Positions 51,534-60,347 of a stretch of DNA of 64,000 bases are shown here, one piece after another. Each line of letters starts with the position of its first letter. The first letter of the stretch is position 1. The DNA comes from Terrimicrobium sacchariphilum. GTDB lineage: Bacteria > Verrucomicrobiota > Verrucomicrobiia > Chthoniobacterales > Terrimicrobiaceae. The position numbers and the translations under genes were made by a program. The notes under the pieces are model-generated. The model ran no database searches. It was not told where the DNA came from and was given only the letters and a program-made list of their open reading frames with translations. The stretch is taken from positions 2,046,001 through 2,110,000 of the forward strand of contig NZ_BDCO01000002.1 of NCBI RefSeq assembly GCF_001613545.1, written 5' to 3'.

Positions 51534-54035
51534 GTGAAGTCGGTGAAATCTGCGCCGTGCGTCTGGGCGTTCACCCTGGTCGAAATCCTTTTGGCCATAG
51601 CGGTGATCTCTGTTTTGACTTCAGCGGGCTATTATGTCGCGACCACCACGAAAGAGACGGCGCGAGAAAACAAGCTCCGCTCCGACGTTACGAATCTTAA
51701 TACGGCGGTGCAGCTGTATGTTGCCAATGGTGGGACCATCCCGGCAAATGCCACTGCTCAGCAGGTTCTCACCAAGCTGCAGAGCCGGGCGACAGGTGCG
51801 TCTGCGGCTGTGGCCATCGGGCTGTCAGGCAGCTTTGTTGATCCCCGATTGACGCCTTCCGTCCAATCGTCGGATCAGGCTTCAGGCAGCGAACTGCGCG
51901 CGGTCTGGGTGCCTGCGGCGGGTGCTGGGGAGGCGGGAAAGTTTGCCGTAGTCGCGACAGGGCAGGGAATACGGGAGTTTTCCATCGATGAAAGCAAAGC
52001 GGCGGCAGGGGCGTCCACCCCAGCTCCAGAGGTAAGGCAGCAAACAATGGAAGCTGTCTCCCTGGCTGAGTCGAATCCTCACTGGGTCTGGGGTGTCTCC
52101 GATTCCCAGCCAGCAGCGGCAGAATTGGGCGCCACACCGACAACCGGGGCCGCGGCGGGACCTTCTGCAACACCATCCGCGAGCAATCTGTCGCAACTGG
52201 ATCCTCCGAGCTTTAGTCGCGGAGGCGGCTCTTATGATCTGAGTTTGTTTCCCATGGCAGACCTGACGTTGAGCAATCCCAACCTGGTTCCGTCCAAGGT
52301 TTATTATCAGGTCGCAGGAGGGGCACCTCAGGAATATACTGGGGGGACTCTGCCCTCGTTCCATCCAGACACCCAGGTGACGGCATGGGTGAAATCCAAC
52401 TCCGCCGCATATTCGGATAGCTCGATGGTCAATGCGACCTACGACAATCTGGTAAAGACCCTCCAGGTATCCCTGAGCGGTCCGACGAGCCTGACCTATC
52501 AGCAGGCTGGCGGAGCCATGTACGGAAGCGCCTCGGTAGCGGCCCCGGTCGCGACGGCGACGGTCACGACATCCGGGATCTCCTCAGCCTATCAAGGGAC
52601 GTCTTATTATGTGATCTATACGAGTGTGGGTTCCGCGACGCCCTTGACCACTGGAGTCTCAAGCGGGAGTGCGACTACTGCGGCTATTGATCTGTCGCTA
52701 TCCAACTGGGGCACGGCATCGTCTTTGACTGTCAGTGCTGCGGCGAAGGCGGTTCGCACGGACTACTATGCGGATAGCTCAGTGCAGACGATCTCCGTGG
52801 GGAAATCTCCGACCGCGCTGGCGATGCCATCGATCAGCCCGACCTCAGGCGAGCGCTCTGCCTTGGTGGCGGTCACGGTCACTGCCTCGGGCACGCTTCC
52901 GGCAGGGTTTCAGATTTACTACACTCAGGATGGTTCAGATCCCGGGGTAGGATCAAATGGCAGACCTACCAGTGTAGCGGCGACGTTGCTGCCTCTGGGA
53001 GGCGGAACGAGTGGCACTTTTACTCCAGAGTCCGGAGGTACGGGAGCTCTGGCAGTGAAGGCGCGAGTTTATGGTCCCTCGGGTTATGAAAGCTGGTTTA
53101 CGCCGAGCAGCGTGATTTCGGTGGTTTATACGGAGGCCTCGTCCGGCATTCCGGAAGGCGCCCTCGTCGGAAGCGCTGATGTCAACGGTGTCTTTGTGGG
53201 ATCGCTTATTTACTCGGATCAGAATGGGTCGATGCCCAGCAATATCAACTTCAACAGCGGGGCTCAGATCCAGCAGGGGAATATCTATTTCCCGGGTACA
53301 CCGGTAATCGATCTTCAAAATGGCGGTGTAATCGTCGGCAATCAGTACAATGCCGACGGCACCCAGGTGATTCCTGCGACGGACACCCGCAAGATCGTGG
53401 ACCTTAACGGGAGCATCTATCCGACCAATTACACAGTCCGCTTTAACAACAATGCAGTGGTGCAGGGAAAAGTCTATCGACGGAGCACTCCCCCCGAGTT
53501 TCCGACTGTCTCCAAACCCCCGTCGCCCACGAATTCCAATGGTGTCAACATCAACAGCCCGCAAACAACGGCGGTCAATCCCGCAATCACGGCTAATGTC
53601 AATCTGAATAATGGAGCGGGGGATGTGAAACTGGCTCCTGGGAGCTACGGAAGTCTGAATGCCAGCTCTGGAACTTCATTTGTCATCGGGGACCCTAACT
53701 CGACGACGCCGCAGGTCTATAGCTTTCAGAGCCTGAGTCTCAATAGCGGCAGTCAGCTCAAAGTGGTCGGCCCGGTAATTTTGACGATGAGCGGAAATCT
53801 TTTCATCAACGGCGGCTCGATCATGGGAAATTCAGCGCATCCCGAATGGCTGCAACTGAATATGTACTCGGGAGACTTTCAGGTGAATAGCAATGGTCAG
53901 GCGTATGCAAGGGTGGTCGCTCCCAAGAACAACGTCGGGCTCGATGGGACGTTTACGGGTAGCGTGGTGGCCAAATATCTGCGGATTAATGGCAATGGTG
54001 TAGCCTTTACTGTTCCGCCTGTAATCGGTAGTTAA
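51534..54035 (+). CDS. Giant prepilin-like protein with adhesin-type repeats
   Basis: An 833-residue protein. The N-terminus VKSVKSAPCVWA-FTLVEILLAIAVI is a type IV prepilin signal, cut after Ala12 with Glu at +5. The helical spine and LRSDVTNLNTAVQLYV resemble pseudopilins. After ~residue 150 the protein is Ser/Thr/Gly-rich: Pro/Ala linkers, then beta domains, among them a chitobiase-like strand set near 458-530 (FQIYYTQDGSDPG, then VYGPSGYESW), and a C-terminal repetitive beta region (~700-833; GNLFINGGSIMG, NVGLDGTFTGSVVAKYL) like DUF7305/polymer-forming domains. It is likely a tip or minor pilin with adhesive function. Start GTG at 51534 or 51543. Confidence 0.8.
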   Translation: MKSVKSAPCVWAFTLVEILLAIAVISVLTSAGYYVATTTKETARENKLRSDVTNLNTAVQLYVANGGTIPANATAQQVLTKLQSRATGASAAVAIGLSGSFVDPRLTPSVQSSDQASGSELRAVWVPAAGAGEAGKFAVVATGQGIREFSIDESKAAAGASTPAPEVRQQTMEAVSLAESNPHWVWGVSDSQPAAAELGATPTTGAAAGPSATPSASNLSQLDPPSFSRGGGSYDLSLFPMADLTLSNPNLVPSKVYYQVAGGAPQEYTGGTLPSFHPDTQVTAWVKSNSAAYSDSSMVNATYDNLVKTLQVSLSGPTSLTYQQAGGAMYGSASVAAPVATATVTTSGISSAYQGTSYYVIYTSVGSATPLTTGVSSGSATTAAIDLSLSNWGTASSLTVSAAAKAVRTDYYADSSVQTISVGKSPTALAMPSISPTSGERSALVAVTVTASGTLPAGFQIYYTQDGSDPGVGSNGRPTSVAATLLPLGGGTSGTFTPESGGTGALAVKARVYGPSGYESWFTPSSVISVVYTEASSGIPEGALVGSADVNGVFVGSLIYSDQNGSMPSNINFNSGAQIQQGNIYFPGTPVIDLQNGGVIVGNQYNADGTQVIPATDTRKIVDLNGSIYPTNYTVRFNNNAVVQGKVYRRSTPPEFPTVSKPPSPTNSNGVNINSPQTTAVNPAITANVNLNNGAGDVKLAPGSYGSLNASSGTSFVIGDPNSTTPQVYSFQSLSLNSGSQLKVVGPVILTMSGNLFINGGSIMGNSAHPEWLQLNMYSGDFQVNSNGQAYARVVAPKNNVGLDGTFTGSVVAKYLRINGNGVAFTVPPVIGS

Positions 54036-54053
54036 CTGCGATGCTTCTGGCAG

Positions 54054-55142
54054 ATGGCCTGCCTGCAGCCTGAACCTCCAATGCGACTCCTTGATCTTCC
54101 TCCAGATTCTCCTGTTGCCCAGCGCATCAAGGAGTTGGCTACCTCTGCGTCGGTCAGTGACTTTTACCTGACCCCGTTTGAGCGCATGAGCTACAAGTAC
54201 AACGGGCAGTTAATCTACGACGATATCGTCTTCGAGATGGCGGTGCCCGAGCATCTGGAGCCGGGTTGCGACGATAGCGCAATGGATCTCTTTGACTACC
54301 GCTTCCGTGTCAACCAGATGGTGACGCGCGGGCGCTTGCGTTGGGTACTCCGTCTCCTGCCGAGCAAGATCCCCGAGCCGGAAGCCATTCGTGTGCCCAC
54401 GCCAGCCATCAAGGCTTTTCTGGAGGCCAAGAATGGACTGTTCCTGATCTGCGGAGCTACCGGCAGTGGTAAATCGACTACGATTGCCTCCATGGTGTTG
54501 CACCGGGCGAAACGGCGGCGTGAACATGTCATTTCCTTTGAGGATCCGATCGAGTTTGTCTATCCGGATGGTCTTCCGTCGCTGGTTTCCCAACGTGAGA
54601 TGGGATCGGACGAGATTGATTTCTCGTTGGCGTTGAGGGCGGCTCTCCGCCAGGCCCCCGACGTGATTATCGTGGGTGAGATTCGAGACGGCGAGACGGC
54701 GGAGATTGCATTGCAGGCGGCGGAGACTGGTCACGTGGTTGTAGCCACCCTGCACACATCTTCTGCCTCCCAGACGGTACAGCGATTTTTGAAGCTTATT
54801 TCCTCGGATCGGCTGGAAAGCTCTCAAGAGACGCTGGCCGATACGCTGCGGCTCGTGATGTGCCAGCGATTGCTGCTGGACGAGGGACTGGGCAAGCGCT
54901 TCCCGATTCATGAGGTGATGCTGCAATACGATGGCGTCGTCAACATCATCAGGCGGGGCGATTTCAAGAAGATCGACCAGGAGCTCGAAACGGGCTGGAA
55001 GCGCGGAATGTTCAATTTTGAGAAAAGCATCCAGGTCCGCGCGGATGAGGGCTATCGCAGTAGCTCCGGCGTGTCGAAGACCGGAAACTCCTGGGAGGAG
55101 ATTGAAGAGTATCTGGAGAAACAGGTGGAGGTAGCGCCATGA
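54054..55142 (+). CDS. PilT-like secretion/retraction ATPase
   Basis: A 362-residue hexameric-type ATPase. A short PAS-like N-domain (~28-115, SVSDFYLTPFERMSY) precedes Walker A GATGSGKST, the Asp box HVISFEDPIEFVYP, Walker B DVIIVGEIRD and the His box TGHVVVATLHTSSASQT. There is no tetra-Cys zinc site as in PilB/GspE, and the LVSQREMG and ALRQAPDVI phrasing is closest to PilT/PilU. It should drive pilus retraction at the cytoplasmic base. ATG at 54081 is an alternative start. Its last 4 bases overlap the next gene. Confidence 0.9.
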   Translation: MACLQPEPPMRLLDLPPDSPVAQRIKELATSASVSDFYLTPFERMSYKYNGQLIYDDIVFEMAVPEHLEPGCDDSAMDLFDYRFRVNQMVTRGRLRWVLRLLPSKIPEPEAIRVPTPAIKAFLEAKNGLFLICGATGSGKSTTIASMVLHRAKRRREHVISFEDPIEFVYPDGLPSLVSQREMGSDEIDFSLALRAALRQAPDVIIVGEIRDGETAEIALQAAETGHVVVATLHTSSASQTVQRFLKLISSDRLESSQETLADTLRLVMCQRLLLDEGLGKRFPIHEVMLQYDGVVNIIRRGDFKKIDQELETGWKRGMFNFEKSIQVRADEGYRSSSGVSKTGNSWEEIEEYLEKQVEVAP

Positions 55143-56008
55143 CGTTGAAGGATGTTGTTTCGGTATTGAATTTTGCAGCCTTCCGTCCGGAGCCGGATGA
55201 TCCGTCGGCCAGCTGGCGTCGTCGTTTTCCGACCCACCGCACGGTGCTGGTGGGGGTGGGAAAGGCTTCTCTCGGCTGGCGGGGAGTGCTGAAAAATGGT
55301 CGCTTCACCGAGGGCGGGTTGATCCGGGGCGAGCTGAAGGAGTTGATCAATCAGGCCTCGATCCAAATCAAGGATCTGGCTGACGATGGCTGGTGTGCGG
55401 TATCGCTGAACACCCGCTATGTGATCAGCCTGGAGACCAACCTTTCCCGACGACCGGGCAGCGAGGACGTAATCAAGACCACCCCTCGTAATGTGCTCGG
55501 TGCGCGCTATGAGCGAGGGAAACGGTATGCGGTGACGCACAACCCGGAGACAAATGCCAGCATCCTGCTTTCCACCGACGAGGACTATATCAAAAAACTC
55601 GAAGGTATGCTGAAGGAGGCCGGGCTCAGTATTGGGCGGGTCTGTTGCGGCTCTTACGTGCTTCTCCGTCACGCCCTCTCGGCGACCAACTCGACGCGGA
55701 GCGGGGAAAAGACGGCGACCTGTTTCTATGTTGTCTGCTGTATGGGGGCGGTCTGTGCTCTCGTGCAGGACCAGGACCGCTGGCTGGAGCTTCGCTCACG
55801 CACGGATGTCTACGAGGATACTCTCGATCCGGTGATCGATCTGGTGACGCCTTTCAAGCAGCGCGTCGCTCCGGAGAGTGAGATCGTCCTGATCTGTGAT
55901 CAACCCTATGAGGGGCTGGCGGAAGCATTGCAGGAACTGTTCACGGGCCATAAAATCACGGATCTCTCCCAACCCGATCTGCTCTGGAGTCTGATCGCCC
56001 AGTACTAA
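55139..56008 (+). CDS. PilM/GspL-like cytoplasmic assembly protein (divergent)
   Basis: A 289-residue protein without membrane segments. I do not recognise its motifs, but the position between the ATPase and a PilN-like protein is that of PilM. Weak similarity to the actin-like fold is seen in HRTVLVGVGKASLGWRGVL (strand pair near 34-52) and TCFYVVCCMGAVCALVQDQDRW (near 193-214), where PilM has its second nucleotide-binding strand pair. The canonical phosphate loops are not visible, and Cys are unusually frequent near 177-178 and 194-206. It may be a degenerate PilM or a GspL-type protein. Confidence 0.55.
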   Translation: MTLKDVVSVLNFAAFRPEPDDPSASWRRRFPTHRTVLVGVGKASLGWRGVLKNGRFTEGGLIRGELKELINQASIQIKDLADDGWCAVSLNTRYVISLETNLSRRPGSEDVIKTTPRNVLGARYERGKRYAVTHNPETNASILLSTDEDYIKKLEGMLKEAGLSIGRVCCGSYVLLRHALSATNSTRSGEKTATCFYVVCCMGAVCALVQDQDRWLELRSRTDVYEDTLDPVIDLVTPFKQRVAPESEIVLICDQPYEGLAEALQELFTGHKITDLSQPDLLWSLIAQY

Positions 56009-56598
56009 TGCAAATCCTCGCCAAATCGATCGATGACCTGAAGACGGAGCGCAAAGGGGTAAGCCCGCCGCTGCCGCCGATCTTTCGTTTGCTGCCAATG
56101 TTGTTTTATTTGACGATAGCCGCATCGATCGGCCTCAACGGCATCTTCTTTCTCCGGCTCAGCCAGGAGGTGCAGCGCAAGGAGGCAGCGATCAAGCGCA
56201 AGTCGGATTACGACGCAGCGCTCAAAAAGGCGCAGACTGAGCGACGGGATCTCGAAGGCGAGGCGAAAAAAGCCTCCGACATTCTTTCCTGGGTGGATAC
56301 CACGCGGCCCCTTCAGCCGCTTGTCGTCGAGATAGCCCGTAGCGTAGCGGCAGACTCGACCATGGTGGAACTGCGCATGGAGCGTGATGAGGATTCCCCG
56401 AATCAGATCAAACTCTCGATGCGGCTCAATAGCGACTCCACCCGGCAACTCGACAATACGCTCGAGAAAATCTCCTCTCAGCGTTACCGCACCTACTCTC
56501 CTCAACAGACCGTGAACGGGCAGGAAATCGACTACAAAGCCACCTTGCTCTGGCAGGATGCCTCCCGCCCTCAACCTCCGGAACCTGCCGCCAAATGA
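56008..56598 (+). CDS. PilN-like inner-membrane assembly protein
   Basis: A 196-residue bitopic protein: short cytoplasmic N-terminus, one membrane span (about residues 26-50, FRLLPMLFYLTIAASIGLNGIFF), a coiled coil (~52-90) and a ferredoxin-like periplasmic domain (~95-180; TMVELRMERDED, IKLSMRLNSDSTRQLDNTLEKI). This is the PilN/GspL-C layout, although the usual INLLP motif near the start is absent. It likely binds the PilM-like protein and pairs with the PilO-like protein. It starts on the last base of the upstream stop codon and overlaps the next gene by 4 bp. Confidence 0.7.
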   Translation: MQILAKSIDDLKTERKGVSPPLPPIFRLLPMLFYLTIAASIGLNGIFFLRLSQEVQRKEAAIKRKSDYDAALKKAQTERRDLEGEAKKASDILSWVDTTRPLQPLVVEIARSVAADSTMVELRMERDEDSPNQIKLSMRLNSDSTRQLDNTLEKISSQRYRTYSPQQTVNGQEIDYKATLLWQDASRPQPPEPAAK

Positions 56599-57134
56599 AC
56601 AACAAGCAAATTGCCTGCGTGATCGTGCTGATCATGCTCCTGGGATTGCTCCAGGTGACGAGCTGGATGAACAGCCGGATGGTTAAGATGCAGGGAGAAG
56701 CGGCAAGTGCAACCCAGGCGGCGGATTTGGCGTCGATCCAGCTGATGGGTGAGCAGCGCCAGCTTGAGGAGTTGAAGAAAAGCTCCAGAAATCTCATCGA
56801 TTTTCTCAATACGTGGCAGCCCTATTTCGCGCAGACGGACTCGTCTCAGAACGCCGAGTTGCGTATCTCCCTTCGCATCAAGCAGGACAACCTGGTGAGC
56901 CTTTCGCAGCGCTATGAGGTTGCCTCGATCAAAAACAACAAGTCGCTCCCGTATGTGATGCGGGCGCATCTGTCGTTCGAAGACAACTACGCGCGGCTCC
57001 TCAATTGGTTCGGAGCGATTGAAACAGAGTTGCCCACCCTTCGCATTTCGAGTCTTCGTATCGCTCCGGGAACCGGAGAGAGCGACCTCAAGATTGATGC
57101 CATCCTGGAGCAGCCAATATCCAGTACCCGATGA
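56595..57134 (+). CDS. PilO-like inner-membrane assembly protein
   Basis: A 179-residue bitopic protein: membrane span at about residues 5-22 (IACVIVLIMLLGLLQVTSW), coiled coil (~25-70) and a ferredoxin-like end (~75-178; LRISLRIKQDNLVSLSQRYE, VMRAHLSFEDNYARLLNWFGAIE, LRISSLRIAP). The pattern of a single span, coiled coil and late FEDNYARLLNWF matches PilO/GspM. By position it is the counterpart of Akkermansia Amuc_1100 (recalled), a surface protein studied for host effects, but it is much shorter. Confidence 0.7.
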   Translation: MNNKQIACVIVLIMLLGLLQVTSWMNSRMVKMQGEAASATQAADLASIQLMGEQRQLEELKKSSRNLIDFLNTWQPYFAQTDSSQNAELRISLRIKQDNLVSLSQRYEVASIKNNKSLPYVMRAHLSFEDNYARLLNWFGAIETELPTLRISSLRIAPGTGESDLKIDAILEQPISSTR

Positions 57135-57679
57135 AAAAGCGCCTTTTGATTTGTGTTTTTCTGGCAGCCGGAGTCGTGGTGCACGGTCAGGAGATCGGGC
57201 TTTTGCCCCAGCAAAAAGCCTCGCTGACAGTATCGTCCAGTGAGCGCAATCCTTTTGGGAAAAAGCCCCCCAAGAAAACCGTTGAGCAGGCCAAGGTGCC
57301 CGTGGAAAACGAGGAGAGCAGACTGCGAGATGCGATCAGCGAATTGCCGCTGGCGGGTGTGGTGGAAGCTCGTGGCGGAGTAAAGGTGCTCCTTGGCTCG
57401 ATTGCCATCCAGGAGAATGAGTTGCTGCCGGCCTTGATCTCCGGGCAGACTGAGCAGATTCGCGTGATTTCGGTGACTCCCAAGGAGGTGATGCTGGCAT
57501 TTGTCGATTCTGATGGAACGGCGAACAACCGGAAGATTCGCCTCCAGGTGGATATGACGCCCTCTGTGCGCTACAAGCTCGGTGGCAGCTCTGCCACCGC
57601 CGCAAAGGATGAAACCAAGCAGGAGTCCGCTCTCGGAGGCGTGTTTAAGAGGAATGACTCTGCTCCGAACAAGCAATAG
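57131..57679 (+). CDS. PilP-like periplasmic protein
   Basis: A 182-residue protein with a signal peptide (about residues 1-20, ending VVHGQ) and a beta-type core (~75-155): AISELPLAGVVEARGGVKVLLGS, then IRVISVTPKEVMLAFVDSDG. PilP and GspC homology-region proteins connect PilNO to the secretin and have similar short strands. The assignment rests mainly on gene order (after the PilO-like gene) and the size. It overlaps its upstream neighbour by 4 bp. Confidence 0.6.
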   Translation: MKKRLLICVFLAAGVVVHGQEIGLLPQQKASLTVSSSERNPFGKKPPKKTVEQAKVPVENEESRLRDAISELPLAGVVEARGGVKVLLGSIAIQENELLPALISGQTEQIRVISVTPKEVMLAFVDSDGTANNRKIRLQVDMTPSVRYKLGGSSATAAKDETKQESALGGVFKRNDSAPNKQ

Positions 57680-58631
57680 ACGGCAGTTTGCTACGCGAGG
57701 TGACAAGCGCCGGGCGATCCGGGGGTTTAGCTTCTCGGAACTGCTGATGGCTGCCGCCATCGCGGTCTGCGTCTTGACCGTGGCAGTCATCGCGTTTCGC
57801 GCGGTTTCGCAAAACGCGAACCGCTATGGGCAGTACACAAAAATACAGCTGCCAAGTGGTGCACTCTTTGCCCTATACGGCCTGAGCGGAACGGATTTGC
57901 AGACCTGGGTGGCTCCCAACTACGGTCGGGTCGCACAGGCTGAGTTGTTGCGGGAGACCTTCTATCAAGATATTTCCCATGCGACGGCGGTTTACTGCCT
58001 TGCAAGGACGGGAAGAGATTCGATCGTTCGCCCAACGTCGATCAATATCGATCAGACGATTTATCCCAATCTTGACGCGAGGACCTTGGGGACGCCGGAG
58101 GATTTCCGAGTTTTTCTCGAACGCAATGGCGTGGCCGATGCCGGGTTCTTTTTTGGATATCGAGGCGCTGCAGGGCGAACAAACCTCTCGATATTTATCC
58201 TCCAGCCATCGACCTCCGAGACGACGCTGAGCGTTCGCGCCGTGTATGAACTCGACATGATCGCCACGGTGGGGACGCCAGGCGGCACCTACGTGTCTGT
58301 CCGGCGGTATGATAACTACAGCAACCAAAACCGGGCTCCGACCGACTACTACGATATCTTTTACCCGGAGAGCGATCCTGCGGACTTTCCCGTAACGGCA
58401 GTCCATTTTGAGTTAAGTCGTCGCCTGGCTCCGAGCGATACGGCTTACGACCTGTTCAAGGTAGCTCCCGAAAAGCCATTTTACTTTCTCTGGTGGCCTG
58501 ATCCGGCAACGCCGGTATTGGCTAACGACTCCAATCCGTCCTACGGGAGCGGTGATCCGCGCTCTGCATATGGTCAGATGGGCAGCCGGACATCGCTCTT
58601 TATGGTTGTGCCGATGTTTCCCGCCTTATGA
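57654..58631 (+). CDS. Minor pilin with long leader (PilW/GspJ-like)
   Basis: A 325-residue protein. The leader of 24 residues is unusually long and basic, ending RRAIRG, followed by FSFSELLMAAAIAVCVLTV with Glu at +5. The ectodomain is Tyr/Asp/Pro-rich with long loops (TPGGTYVSVRRYDNYSNQN) and a PilW-like C-terminal part. The ATG at 57654 lies inside the 3' end of the PilP-like gene (26-bp overlap), with AGAGGA right before it. The stop overlaps the next start (ATGA). Confidence 0.75.
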   Translation: MTLLRTSNRRQFATRGDKRRAIRGFSFSELLMAAAIAVCVLTVAVIAFRAVSQNANRYGQYTKIQLPSGALFALYGLSGTDLQTWVAPNYGRVAQAELLRETFYQDISHATAVYCLARTGRDSIVRPTSINIDQTIYPNLDARTLGTPEDFRVFLERNGVADAGFFFGYRGAAGRTNLSIFILQPSTSETTLSVRAVYELDMIATVGTPGGTYVSVRRYDNYSNQNRAPTDYYDIFYPESDPADFPVTAVHFELSRRLAPSDTAYDLFKVAPEKPFYFLWWPDPATPVLANDSNPSYGSGDPRSAYGQMGSRTSLFMVVPMFPAL

Positions 58632-59959
58632 GACGTAAGCGGAAATACATAGCCGGCTCGGTGCTGGTATACGCTCTCCTGATTTGCATGGTGGGCGCGG
58701 TGATGCTCGCCTCATGGATTTCTCTCCTCGGCAGCAGGGTCCGGTACGTCGAGGAGGCGGTTAAGCCAGCAATCAAACGGCGCGTCGTCCTCGAAAACAG
58801 CCGCGCTCTCGCGACGGAATACCTGCTGGAGAATGTATTGCCATATTCGTATCAGGCGATGCCTGAGATCGACTTTGATGCTTTGGACGGCTGGGGGGAG
58901 TTTTCCTTGGATGCCTCCGCGCAGATCCTGACGCCGCTAAACTCCACCACCGTTCAGCATGGAGTAAGTGGCGGTACCAGCTACGGCCAGGTGAATCACT
59001 TTTCGCCAGGTCTGGGTATCGGATTTCAGACGGTTCTCTCCGGGCAGCTTTCGGACGGGGAGGGGATGAATGCCTGGGCGTTTTATGCCAAATCGCGGAG
59101 CCCGATATTTGCCGGCGACTTGTTGACGATGCAGAGAAGCGGGGTGGTTTCTCCTGTGGGGAGTAACGTTTTTCTGGGTGGGGTCGTCATGGGAGCGGCG
59201 AATTTTGTTGCCTGGCAGGCCGGTTCCTTTGGGCTGACAGCCAAGACCTTCCAAGCTGCGACGGTGGCGGGATTGGCGACCATCAACGGCCCCGATGGAC
59301 CCTTGGTTCAGCTGGATTTTCCCTTCATACCGGTGACATCGGGGAGCGGGTATTATGATGGCACTCTGAATGTGGTGAGCCCCTCGGGCGGTATCAACTC
59401 ACTAGCAACCCGGCTCGTCGGTTCTTCACCGGTGTTGGTGGACCCCCAGATTGCCCAGACGATGGGAGGAGCCACTACGGATGGCACGGGAGGGGTCACG
59501 ATCGACCTGGGCCAGATTTCGGGAAATTACAGTATCTCGGGCAACATGACTAGGCTGACCCTGATCGGTGTTGAGAATGGGGTGACAGGGGAAAGCTATC
59601 CCATGGCCCGTATCGTTTACGTCCAGACCGTGCCATCGGCTGGAGCCGCGACATCCATTGTCCTTTCAGGAAACAATACTCGCCGGGTGTACCTCGGTTT
59701 GAAAAAACTTGATGGCAGTGCCACCGTTTCGCTTTCCGGCGCCAATGCTTCCTGGCGCCTGGCAGGCTCGATTGAGAGTTGCCCCCTGACATTCAGCCTC
59801 GCCGGACACAGCCTGACCGTGACAGGAGGCTTTCGCACAAACCGGGGCTTTCAGATCTCAGGGGGCGGCTCGGTTACGATTCAGCGGGAAGCCGCCGCCT
59901 GGGGAAACCTTGAGTCGTTTGCGGATCGCAATGCCTGGCTGGAGGTTTATCGCCAATGA
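58628..59959 (+). CDS. PilX/GspK-like minor pilin with repetitive beta domain
   Basis: A 443-residue protein. N-terminus MRRKRKYIAGSVLVYALLICMVGAVMLAS resembles PilX-type signals (basic, then GSVL...), lacking the FTLIE phrase. After a helical region (~30-75) it has a Gly/Ser-rich beta region, ending LAGHSLTVTGGFRTNRGFQISGGG. The composition is like that of the giant prepilin at the start of the operon. Overlaps both neighbours by 4 bp. Likely part of the pilus tip complex. Confidence 0.65.
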   Translation: MRRKRKYIAGSVLVYALLICMVGAVMLASWISLLGSRVRYVEEAVKPAIKRRVVLENSRALATEYLLENVLPYSYQAMPEIDFDALDGWGEFSLDASAQILTPLNSTTVQHGVSGGTSYGQVNHFSPGLGIGFQTVLSGQLSDGEGMNAWAFYAKSRSPIFAGDLLTMQRSGVVSPVGSNVFLGGVVMGAANFVAWQAGSFGLTAKTFQAATVAGLATINGPDGPLVQLDFPFIPVTSGSGYYDGTLNVVSPSGGINSLATRLVGSSPVLVDPQIAQTMGGATTDGTGGVTIDLGQISGNYSISGNMTRLTLIGVENGVTGESYPMARIVYVQTVPSAGAATSIVLSGNNTRRVYLGLKKLDGSATVSLSGANASWRLAGSIESCPLTFSLAGHSLTVTGGFRTNRGFQISGGGSVTIQREAAAWGNLESFADRNAWLEVYRQ

Positions 59960-60345
59960 AAACCAAGGGATATACGCTCGTTGAGACGCTCGTTGCGGCG
60001 GGAATCCTGGTCGTAGCGATCGGCGCGGCTGCTGCCCTGGCGGTCACCATGACGGCCTTTGAGGAAGGAAATGCGACCGTTTCTCGCGCCTTCAACTATC
60101 AAGAGCAGGCGGCCAGGCTTTACCGGTTGGGTTTTACGCCGGACGAGGTAATCGCGCTGCTGCCTCCGGAATCCAGCGTCCAGAGCATGAACTTTACCAC
60201 GAATTCCCTGACAATTTCCAACCTCGGCACCGTGGAGACGGCGACATTGGAGATGGTCTTCACATCCGGATCCGCGATCACCTCAGCGACTGCTGGCGCG
60301 AATCAGATAAATACGATAACAGTCGTGCGGCCCAGCATCCGATAG
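59956..60345 (+). CDS. Short pseudopilin (PilV/GspI-like)
   Basis: A 129-residue protein. Leader MKTKG is followed by YTLVETLVAAGILVVAIGAAAALA, with Glu at +5, a complete prepilin signal. The C-terminal ~60 residues are Thr/Ser/Asn-rich beta strands. Size and position, next to PilW- and PilX-like genes, suggest a PilV/GspI role in priming the fibre. pilC starts 2 nt after its stop. Confidence 0.8.
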   Translation: MKTKGYTLVETLVAAGILVVAIGAAAALAVTMTAFEEGNATVSRAFNYQEQAARLYRLGFTPDEVIALLPPESSVQSMNFTTNSLTISNLGTVETATLEMVFTSGSAITSATAGANQINTITVVRPSIR

Positions 60346-60347
60346 CC

